Assembly (NCBI GenBank): GCA_017307855.1
Contig: JAFKGD010000005.1
Location: 222,432 to 286,431, forward strand
Length of the DNA stretch: 64,000 nt
Direction: 5' to 3'
Source of the DNA: Burkholderiales bacterium
GTDB lineage: Bacteria > Pseudomonadota > Gammaproteobacteria > Burkholderiales > Burkholderiaceae_C
Shown here in pieces: positions 42,024 through 49,142 of this stretch (positions are counted from its first letter, which is position 1; each line of letters opens with the position of its first letter). The notes beneath the pieces are model-generated. The model searched no databases. It had not been told where the DNA came from and saw only the letters and a list, made by a program, of their open reading frames with translations. Both the position numbers and the translations under genes were made by a program.

Positions 42024-43427
42024 TTGGCCCCTGCGTTCACTAAACTTGACCGATCGATCAGATTAATTGGTCAAGTTTTGAACTGGCTCAATCCTCCTGC
42101 CCCGCCGCCGTGCGATGACAGCGCGCCTGCCGCCGTCCGCGGCGCGCGCCTGCCGGCATGGTTGCTGCCGCAGGACTGGCCGCGCGATCCAGCCCTCCGC
42201 AACGCGCCAGCGCTTGCCCGCATCGAACTGGCCGACGGCCGCATCGCGCGCGTGAAGCCCGAGCCGCCCGGCGCCGTGGAAGCTCCCGACACCGTACCGG
42301 CATGGAACGCCCATGGCGCACCCGTGCTGCCCGGTCTCGTGGAAGCCCACACCCATCTCGACAAAGCCTTCACGCTCGGCCGCATGGGCACCGTCCGCCC
42401 CGGCCTGCTGGGCGCGATCGACGCGCTGATCGAGGACCGCGCACGCTGGACCGACGCCGACATCCGCGCCCGCGCCACGCGCGGCCTGCAGTGGGCCTGG
42501 CAAGCCGGCACCACGCACCTTCGCACGCACGTGGACTGGTTCAACGGCGCGATGCCACCACCCGCCTGGGGCGTGCTGTCCGCGCTGGCCCATGAATGGC
42601 GTGGCCGGCTGGGCGTGGAGCTGGCCGCGCTGGCGCCGCTGCGCTTCTTCGCCGACGCCGCGCAGGCCGGCGAGCTGGCACGCCAGGCCGCATCGACCGG
42701 CCCGCACGCGCGGCTGGGCGGCTTCGTCCACACCAGCAACTGGGACGCCGGGGCGCTGCGCCACCTCGTCATGGCCGCGGCCGAAGCCGGCATCGACCTC
42801 GACCTGCACGTGGACGAAGAACTCGAACCCGGCGCACAGGGCCTGGCCACGATCGCGCGACTGGCGCGCGAGACCGGCTTCACCGGCCGCATCGTCTGCG
42901 GCCACGTCTGCGCGCTGGCGGCCATGCCCGAATCGCAGGCCCTCGCCGTGCTCGACGCCGTGGCGCGCGCGCCCATCACCCTGGTCTCGCTGCCCGTCAC
43001 CAACCTGCTGTTGCAGGACGCCGTCACCCACCGCACGCCGCGCCAGCGCGGCATCACGCTGGTGAAGGAAGCCCGCGCACGCGGCATCCCGCTGCTGTTC
43101 GCCAGCGACAACGTGCAGGATCCGTTCTGCCGCACCGGCAGCCTGGACCCGGTGGAGACGATGGCCATCGCCACCTGGGCCGCACAACTGGACGCTCCGT
43201 TCGACACGTGGTCCGACAGCATCTGCCGCGGCGACTGGCTGCAGCGCCAGCCGGCGGCGCGTCCCACGCTCGAAGGCGCGCCAGCCGACCTGGTGATCTT
43301 TCCCGATGCCGACGCCACCGGCTGGCCTTCGCGCACCGCGCGCCGGCAGGTGCTGCGCGCCGGCCGGTGGCTGCAGACCGCCGTTCCCGCAGCCGCCGAC
43401 ACAGCGGATGCGCCCGCGCCGGCCTGA
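42024..43427 (+). CDS. Amidohydrolase family protein, cytosine deaminase-like (copy 2), start uncertain
   Basis: Up to 467 residues. Metal and catalytic motifs are all present: VEAHTHLDKAF, RTHVDW, DLHVDEE, CGHVCALAA and ASDNVQDPF. Similarity to copy 1 begins only at ARLPAWLL, about 40 residues in. The frame has no ATG before that; the choices are TTG 42024, which would put the operator 42042-42078 inside the gene, or TTG 42078, which has no Shine-Dalgarno. The reductase gene that precedes copy 1 is missing here, so a deletion may have removed the original start. Confidence 0.85.
   Translation: MAPAFTKLDRSIRLIGQVLNWLNPPAPPPCDDSAPAAVRGARLPAWLLPQDWPRDPALRNAPALARIELADGRIARVKPEPPGAVEAPDTVPAWNAHGAPVLPGLVEAHTHLDKAFTLGRMGTVRPGLLGAIDALIEDRARWTDADIRARATRGLQWAWQAGTTHLRTHVDWFNGAMPPPAWGVLSALAHEWRGRLGVELAALAPLRFFADAAQAGELARQAASTGPHARLGGFVHTSNWDAGALRHLVMAAAEAGIDLDLHVDEELEPGAQGLATIARLARETGFTGRIVCGHVCALAAMPESQALAVLDAVARAPITLVSLPVTNLLLQDAVTHRTPRQRGITLVKEARARGIPLLFASDNVQDPFCRTGSLDPVETMAIATWAAQLDAPFDTWSDSICRGDWLQRQPAARPTLEGAPADLVIFPDADATGWPSRTARRQVLRAGRWLQTAVPAAADTADAPAPA
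42042..42078 (+). promoter_or_regulatory. RutR-like operator, module 3
   Basis: AAACTTGACC (42042-42051) and GGTCAAGTTT (42069-42078) form a perfect 10-bp dyad. Inside, TTGACC-GATC-GATCAG matches the start of the module 1 site. No good sigma-54 element is seen upstream, unlike modules 1 and 2. Confidence 0.65.
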
Positions 43428-43471
43428 CAACACGCGTCGCCCCACGACATCCCTTTCCAGAGACCTACTCC

Positions 43472-44326
43472 ATGCTGCATGGTTACTGCCCCCCGCACCG
43501 CTTCCTGCCCTATTTGAGCTGGACCGAGATCGCCGCCCTGCCCGACCGCGAGAACACCGTGATCGTGCTGCCCGTGGGCGCCACCGAGCAGCACGGCCCG
43601 CACCTGCCCTGCAGCGTGGACACCGCCATCGCCGCCGGCGTGATGGGCGAGGCGCTCAAGCGCCTGCCGGCCAGCGTGCGCGCCTTCGGCCTGCCGCCGA
43701 TCACCTACGGCAAGTCGGAAGAGCACCTGCACTTCCCCGGCACGTTCACGCTCACCGGTCCCACGCTGCTGGCGACCATGATCGAGCTGGGCGAGTCGGT
43801 CTACCGCTCGGGCTTCCGCAAGCTGGTGTTCGCCAACGGCCACGGCGGCCAGCCTCAGGTGCTGGAGATGGCCGCGCGCGAACTGCGCCTGCGCCATGGC
43901 GATTTCGTGATCGTTCCGTACGGCGTCTCGCGCGTGCCCAACTGCTCGGGCCAGTTCGTGAGCGAGCAGGAGAAGAAGCTGTCGATGCACGCCGGCCATT
44001 CCGAGACCGCGCTGCTGCTGGCGCTGGCGCCCGAAACCGTGCACATGGAACACGCGAAGCCGTACTTTCCGCCGCCGTTCCCGGTCAAGACGCTGTCGGC
44101 CGACGGCCGCCCCAGCTGCGCCTGGGTGGCGCGCGATTTCGGGCCCAGCGGCGTGATCGGCGACCCCACGGGCGCCACGCGCGAGCAGGGCCTGCAGATT
44201 CTCGACACGCTGGCCGACAGCTGGGTCAAGGCGCTGACCGAACTACACGAGCTGCGCTGGATCGAGCGTGACGAATCCACCTGGGAGCGTGGCCAGTACA
44301 CCGGCCACATCCAGCAGTCCATCTGA
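43472..44326 (+). CDS. Creatininase family protein (copy 2)
   Basis: A protein of 284 residues from ATG 43472. Metal motifs as in copy 1: ATEQHGPHLP, CSVDT, NGHGGQ and HAGHSETA. The two copies are highly similar along their whole length (shared GKSEEHLHFPGT and YRSGFRKLVFANGHGG), diverging mainly in AKPYFPPPFPVK versus AEPWYPPEFPIK near the presumed substrate pocket. It lies 44 bp after amidohydrolase copy 2. Confidence 0.92.
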   Translation: MLHGYCPPHRFLPYLSWTEIAALPDRENTVIVLPVGATEQHGPHLPCSVDTAIAAGVMGEALKRLPASVRAFGLPPITYGKSEEHLHFPGTFTLTGPTLLATMIELGESVYRSGFRKLVFANGHGGQPQVLEMAARELRLRHGDFVIVPYGVSRVPNCSGQFVSEQEKKLSMHAGHSETALLLALAPETVHMEHAKPYFPPPFPVKTLSADGRPSCAWVARDFGPSGVIGDPTGATREQGLQILDTLADSWVKALTELHELRWIERDESTWERGQYTGHIQQSI

Positions 44327-44381
44327 CCCGTTTCCTTTTTCCCCTCCAACCTTTCCGTCCACCCCTCAGAAAGACCCTGCC

Positions 44382-45365
44382 ATGAAACTCCGTTCCATCG
44401 TTCGTGCGTGCGGCATCGCCGCCATCGCCTCGCTCGGCCTGGCCGCGCAGGCCCAGGAAAAGATCACCTTCATGACCAACTGGTACGCGCAGGCCGAGCA
44501 CGGCGGCTACTACCAGGCCGTGGCGCAGGGCATCTACCAGAAGGCCGGGCTGGACGTGACGATCAAGATGGGCGGCCCGCAGGTCAACATCATCCAGATC
44601 ATGGCGGCCGGCCAGGCCGACTGCATCATGGGCGCGACCGACACGCAGATGATGGTGGCGCGCGGCAACGGCCTGCCGATCGTCAACGTGGCGGCGATCT
44701 TCCAGAAGGATCCGCAGGTGCTGATCGCCCACGAGGACGTGAAGTCTTTCGAGGACATGAAGGGCAAGACCATCCTGATCGCGCCCACCGCCATGCGCGG
44801 CATGTGGTCGTGGCTCAAGGGCAAGTACGGCTACACCGATTCGCAGGCCCGCCCCTACACCTACAACATCCAGCCCTTCGTGGCCGACAAGAACATCGTG
44901 CAGATGGGCTTCCTGTCGTCCGAGCCGTTCGCCATCCAGAAGGCCGGCGTGAAGGCCAACACCTTCCTGCTGGCCGACCAGGGCTACCCTCCGTACGCCA
45001 ACCTGATCTCGTGCATGGAGAAGACGGTGAAGGAACGCGAGAAGACCATCGCCGCCTTCGTGAAAGCCACGGCCGAGGGCTACAGGAGCTACCTGAACGA
45101 TCCGGCGCCGGCCAACGCGCTGATCAAGAAGGACAACCCCAACATGACCGATGACCAGCTGAACTACGGCATCACCAAGCTCAAGGAGATGGGGATCATC
45201 ACCAGTGGCGATGCGCAGAAGCAGGGCATCGGCATCATGACCCGCGAGCGCCTGCAGAAGACGCACGCCTTCCTGGTCGAGAACCAGATGATCGACCCGG
45301 CCAAGGTCAACCTCGAGCAGGCCTACCGGCTCGATCTGGTGCAGGGCGCCAAGGTCCTGCCGTAA
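44382..45365 (+). CDS. ABC transporter substrate-binding protein, NMT1/THI5-like (copy 3)
   Basis: A protein of 327 residues from ATG 44382. The signal peptide ends LAAQAQ; the mature part starts ITFMTNWYAQAEHGGYYQAV. It is very similar to copy 2. Differences such as APTAMRGMWSWLKG versus TTAVQGYWAWLKA lie in a segment that contacts ligand in THI5-like proteins, so the two may bind related but different compounds (inference). Confidence 0.92.
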   Translation: MKLRSIVRACGIAAIASLGLAAQAQEKITFMTNWYAQAEHGGYYQAVAQGIYQKAGLDVTIKMGGPQVNIIQIMAAGQADCIMGATDTQMMVARGNGLPIVNVAAIFQKDPQVLIAHEDVKSFEDMKGKTILIAPTAMRGMWSWLKGKYGYTDSQARPYTYNIQPFVADKNIVQMGFLSSEPFAIQKAGVKANTFLLADQGYPPYANLISCMEKTVKEREKTIAAFVKATAEGYRSYLNDPAPANALIKKDNPNMTDDQLNYGITKLKEMGIITSGDAQKQGIGIMTRERLQKTHAFLVENQMIDPAKVNLEQAYRLDLVQGAKVLP

Positions 45366-45480
45366 TCCACGGGCGGCCACCGGCCGCCACGCGCGCTGCG
45401 CCAGCGCGGGCCTTTCATGCAGGACATGAAGCCCGTGCCGGGCCCGGCTCGCCCATCCCCTCCATTCCGAGCGCTCCACG

Positions 45481-46302
45481 ATGAACTCCAGCCTCTCGCC
45501 CGCCGCCGCGCCGCCCCTGGCCGCGATCGACATCCATCAGGTCCAGAAGACCTACCCCAACGGCACCGTGGCCCTGCAGCCGGTGGACCTCACGGTGCGC
45601 GAAGGCGAGTTCGTCACCTTGCTCGGTCCTTCGGGCTGCGGCAAGAGCACGCTGCTCAAGATGATCGCCGGCCTGCTGGAGCCCACCAGCGGCAGCCTCA
45701 AGCTGTGGGGCCGCGGCGTCGACCAGCTGGAGGCCGGCGGCCACAAGCTGTCGTTCGTGTTCCAGGCGCCCACGCTGATGCCCTGGGCCAACGTGCAGAC
45801 CAATGTGCGCCTTCCGCTCGACCTGGCCGGCGTGCCGCGTGCCGAGGCCGACGCCCGCGTGGCCGATGCGCTCGCGCTGGTGGGCCTGTCGAAGTTCGCC
45901 AAGGCCCTGCCGCGTGCGCTCTCGGGCGGCATGCAGATGCGCGTGTCGATCGCGCGCGGCCTGGTGGTCGAGCCCACGTTGCTGCTGATGGACGAGCCCT
46001 TCGGCGCGCTCGATGAGATCACGCGCCACAAGCTCGATGCCGACCTGCTGGAGCTGTGGCAGAAGAAGAAGCTCACCGTCGTCTTCGTGACGCACTCGAT
46101 CCACGAGTCGGTGTTCCTGTCGAACCGCGTGGTGATGATGGCCGCGCGCCCCGGCCGCATCGTGGAGGAATTCCCGATCGACGAGCCGTATCCGCGCTCG
46201 CCCGACTTCATGGTCTCCACCCAATTCAGCCGCCACGCCAGGCAGCTGCAGGACAGCCTGCTGCGCGCCAGCCGCGACACCACCGAGGATTCCCACGCAT
46301 GA
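45481..46302 (+). CDS. ABC transporter ATP-binding protein (copy 2)
   Basis: A 273-residue ATPase with Walker A GPSGCGKST, Q-loop FVFQAPTLMPW, signature LSGGMQMR, Walker B LLLMDEPFGALD and VTHSIHE. The 115-bp gap before it (45366-45480) holds no gene. The region around the signature motif is nearly base-for-base the same as in copy 1 despite divergence at both ends, suggesting gene conversion. It overlaps the permease by 4 bp. Confidence 0.95.
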   Translation: MNSSLSPAAAPPLAAIDIHQVQKTYPNGTVALQPVDLTVREGEFVTLLGPSGCGKSTLLKMIAGLLEPTSGSLKLWGRGVDQLEAGGHKLSFVFQAPTLMPWANVQTNVRLPLDLAGVPRAEADARVADALALVGLSKFAKALPRALSGGMQMRVSIARGLVVEPTLLLMDEPFGALDEITRHKLDADLLELWQKKKLTVVFVTHSIHESVFLSNRVVMMAARPGRIVEEFPIDEPYPRSPDFMVSTQFSRHARQLQDSLLRASRDTTEDSHA

Positions 46303-47144
46303 CCGCCACCGCCCTGACTTCGACTCCGCCGCGCACGGTGCCCGTGCGCACGCCGCTCCTGCGCCAGCCGCGCGTGCAGCGTGTGCTGTTCCCCCTGATG
46401 GTGGCCGTGGTGCTGATCGGCCTGTGGGAAGGCCTGGTGGTCGGCCTGGAGCTGCCGCCCTACCTCATCCCCTCGCCCACGCTGATGATGAAGACGCTGT
46501 TCGCCGACTGGGGCATCCTGATGAACTCGCTGTTCATCACGATGAAGATCACGGTGCTGTCGTTCGTGGTGGCCGTGGTGGTGGGCGTGCTGATCTCGTT
46601 CCTGTTCGTGCAGAGCCGGATCATCGAGACGGCGTTATTCCCCTATGCCGTGCTGCTGCAGGTCACGCCCATCGTGGCCATCGCGCCGCTGATCATCATC
46701 TGGGTGAAGGAGCCCACGGCTTCGCTCGTGGTGTGCGCGGCGCTCGTCGCGCTGTTCCCCATCATCTCCAACACCACGCTGGGGCTGCGCAGCATCGATC
46801 CCGACCTGCAGAGCTACTTCAAGATGAACCGGGCCACGCGCAGCCAGATGCTCTGGCGCCTGCGCATCCCGAGCGCGCTGCCTTACTTCTTCGGCGGCCT
46901 GCGCATTTCGTCGGGCCTGGCGTTGATCGGCGCCGTGGTGGCCGAATTCGTGGCCGGCACGGGCGGCACCAACACGGGCCTGGCGTACCAGATCCTCATG
47001 GCCGGCTACCAGCTCGACATCCCGCGCATGTTCGCCGCGCTGCTGCTGATCTCGCTGGCCGGCGTGTTCCTGTTCGTGCTGATGGCCTGGTTGACGAAGA
47101 TCAGCCTCGGTTCGTGGCACGCGAGCGAAATTTCGCAGGACTGA
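46299..47144 (+). CDS. ABC transporter permease (copy 2)
   Basis: A protein of 281 residues from ATG 46299 (ATGA overlap with the ATPase). Same family as copy 1 but with a shorter N-terminal extension. Conserved loop FKMNRATRSQMLWRLRIPSA. About 190 bp in the centre (around 46580-46795) are nearly identical to copy 1. Confidence 0.94.
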   Translation: MTATALTSTPPRTVPVRTPLLRQPRVQRVLFPLMVAVVLIGLWEGLVVGLELPPYLIPSPTLMMKTLFADWGILMNSLFITMKITVLSFVVAVVVGVLISFLFVQSRIIETALFPYAVLLQVTPIVAIAPLIIIWVKEPTASLVVCAALVALFPIISNTTLGLRSIDPDLQSYFKMNRATRSQMLWRLRIPSALPYFFGGLRISSGLALIGAVVAEFVAGTGGTNTGLAYQILMAGYQLDIPRMFAALLLISLAGVFLFVLMAWLTKISLGSWHASEISQD

Positions 47145-47164
47145 TCCATTTCAGGGATTCCGCC

Positions 47165-48523
47165 ATGAACGCACCCGCTTCCAACATCGAACAACTCCAC
47201 CTGGAACTGCCCGACCTCGACTGGATCACCGAGCCCAACAAGGTGGCCCGGCTGTCGCAGGATTTCTCGTGGTTCAGCCCCGTGCTCAAGCGCACGCTCG
47301 CGGGCAAGCAGGGCGACATCGTCTGCAAGCCCCGCACGGAAGACGAGATCCGCCGCGTGGCCGCCGCCTGTGCGCGCCGCAACATCCCGCTCACCGTGCG
47401 CGGCAGCGGCACCGGCAACTACGGCCAGTCGACACCCCTGCACGGCGGCGTGATCCTGGACATGAGCGGCTACAACGCCTTCCTCTGGGCCCGGCCCGGC
47501 GCCGCGCGCGCGCAGGCCGGCATCCGGCTGGGCGACTTCGACACCCAGGCCCGCACCATGGGCTGGGAACTGCGTGCGATCCCCTCCACCTACAAGACGG
47601 CCTCGCTGGGAGGCCTGTTCAGCGGCGGCTTCGGCGGCGCCGGCTCGATCAACTATGGCCCCATCGGCGCTACCGGCAACATCCTGGCCGTGCGCGCGAT
47701 GAGCGTGGAGGCCGAGCCCCAGGTGGTCGAGCTGCGTGGCCCCGACGCGCTGCTGATGCATCACCTCTGGGGTACCAACGGCCTGGTGCTCGAAGTGGAA
47801 ATGGCGCTGGCGCCCGCACATCCCTGGATGGAGATGATCGTCACCTTCGACGACTTCGACCGCGCGCTCGAGTTCGGCAACGTGCTGGCGCATTCGCCAG
47901 GCGTGGTGAAGAAGGACATCTGCCTGCTGGCCGACCCCGTGCCTGCCTACTTGACGACGCTGGCCGAGCACCTCACGCCCGGCTGCCACGCGGCGCTGCT
48001 GATCGTGGCCGAGTTCTCCGAAGACGCGGCGCTTCAGGTGATCGAGCGCTTCGGTGGCCGCGTGACCTACCGCGCCAGCGCCGAGCAGGTGACGGCCACG
48101 CGCCGCACGCTGCTCGAGTACATGTGGAACCACACCACGCTCAACGCGCTCAAGGTCGACAAGACGCTGACCTACCTGCAGACCACCTTCACACCCGGCA
48201 AGCACCTCGACCAGGTGCGCCTGGTGCGCCAGCTGTTCGGCGACGAAGTGCTGATGCATGTCGAGTTCCTGCGCAGCATGGACGGCTTCACGACTTGCAC
48301 GTCGCTTCCGATCGTGCGCTTCTCGACCGAGGAGCGGCTACGCGAGATCATCCGGATCTTCCGCGACAACGGCATCCGCGTGAACGACCCGCACACCTAC
48401 ATCATCGAGGAAGGCAAGGCCGGCGGCGACCTGCCGCAGGCGGTGGTCGATCTCAAGCGCAAACTCGATCCTCACGGCCTGCTCAATCCCGGCAAAATGC
48501 GCGCTTGGGCGGTGCCCGGCTGA
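47165..48523 (+). CDS. FAD-binding oxidoreductase, PCMH/GlcD type (copy 2)
   Basis: A protein of 452 residues from ATG 47165, the same length as copy 1. FAD domain motifs: TVRGSGTGNYGQSTPLHGG, ASLGGLFSGGFGGAG and SINYGPIGATGN; C-terminal LDPHGLLNPGKMRAW. It lies 20 bp after the permease, so it is in the transport operon. The tight link with transport implies that it acts on the imported compound or its first product. Confidence 0.9.
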   Translation: MNAPASNIEQLHLELPDLDWITEPNKVARLSQDFSWFSPVLKRTLAGKQGDIVCKPRTEDEIRRVAAACARRNIPLTVRGSGTGNYGQSTPLHGGVILDMSGYNAFLWARPGAARAQAGIRLGDFDTQARTMGWELRAIPSTYKTASLGGLFSGGFGGAGSINYGPIGATGNILAVRAMSVEAEPQVVELRGPDALLMHHLWGTNGLVLEVEMALAPAHPWMEMIVTFDDFDRALEFGNVLAHSPGVVKKDICLLADPVPAYLTTLAEHLTPGCHAALLIVAEFSEDAALQVIERFGGRVTYRASAEQVTATRRTLLEYMWNHTTLNALKVDKTLTYLQTTFTPGKHLDQVRLVRQLFGDEVLMHVEFLRSMDGFTTCTSLPIVRFSTEERLREIIRIFRDNGIRVNDPHTYIIEEGKAGGDLPQAVVDLKRKLDPHGLLNPGKMRAWAVPG

Positions 48524-48561
48524 TCGTTCGCCGGGCCACGGCGGCCCCTCATGCGGGTTCA

Positions 48562-48644
48562 CCTTCAGCCGTATAACAAGGCGGGGAGCCGAAGACAGTG
48601 CTCTGGCACGGCGAGGCGAACCAACGCAGTTAGACGGTTGAAGG
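48562..48644. repeat. 83-bp imperfect palindrome resembling an integron attC site
   Basis: Arms CCTTCAGCCGTATAAC (48562-48577) and GTTAGACGGTTGAAGG (48629-48644) match at 14 of 16 positions. GTTAGAC fits the attC core GTTRRRY and GTATAAC nearly fits the inverse core RYYYAAC, 65 bp end to end, with GTGC/GCAC in the middle. The inner L boxes pair poorly. It lies at the right end of the catabolic region, between the oxidase and the RidA-like gene. No integrase is seen. It could simply be a terminator-like hairpin. Confidence 0.4.
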
Positions 48645-48671
48645 CGATTCCGCATCAAAGGAAGTACACAC

Positions 48672-49130
48672 ATGAGCATGGGCAAGCCGATGGCCAACTA
48701 CGCCGCCGCGAAACGCGTGGGCGATTTCGTCTTCATGAGTGGCGTGGTAGCGGTCAACCCCGCCACGCGCAGCGCCGTGCAGAGCTACGACGACATCCCC
48801 GAGGCCGCGCGCGAGGCGCTGCGGCCGCTGGGCTATGTCACCGGGCAGATGACGGTGGACATCTTCGAGGCGCCCATCGTGGCGCAGAGCTGGTTCGTGC
48901 TGGAACGCATCCGGCAGATCGCGGCCGAGCACGGCGGCACCATGGCCGACGTGGTGAAGCTGGTGCAGTACTTCCGCCAGCTCTCGCACTACGCGCCATA
49001 CAACCGCGTGCGCGGCCTGTTCTATCCGGGCGAGCCGCCGGTTTCCACCGTGGTCGAAGTCTCGCGCTTCATGCCGGGCGACGAGGTGCTGATCGAGGTG
49101 GAAGCCACCATGTACCTGCCGGCGCGCTGA
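48672..49130 (+). CDS. RidA family protein lacking the catalytic arginine
   Basis: A protein of 152 residues from ATG 48672 with AAGGAAG upstream. It has the RidA chorismate mutase-like fold (VGDFVFMSGVVAVNPAT, MADVVKLVQYFRQL) and the C-terminal glutamate in IEVEATMY. The segment that normally reads PxRS/T has PPVSTVVEVSR, so the arginine needed for imine hydrolysis is replaced by valine. It may bind or act on a different intermediate. It is the last + strand gene of the catabolic region and ends 12 bp before the convergent lnt. RutC of the rut pathway belongs to the same superfamily. Confidence 0.85.
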   Translation: MSMGKPMANYAAAKRVGDFVFMSGVVAVNPATRSAVQSYDDIPEAAREALRPLGYVTGQMTVDIFEAPIVAQSWFVLERIRQIAAEHGGTMADVVKLVQYFRQLSHYAPYNRVRGLFYPGEPPVSTVVEVSRFMPGDEVLIEVEATMYLPAR

Positions 49131-49142
49131 TCGCGCGCCGCG

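Noticed and set aside
42008-42036. Sigma-54 promoter before the module 3 operator
   Set aside because: Several GG and GC pairs occur, but none has the required 10-bp spacing with a TTGC-like -12 element.
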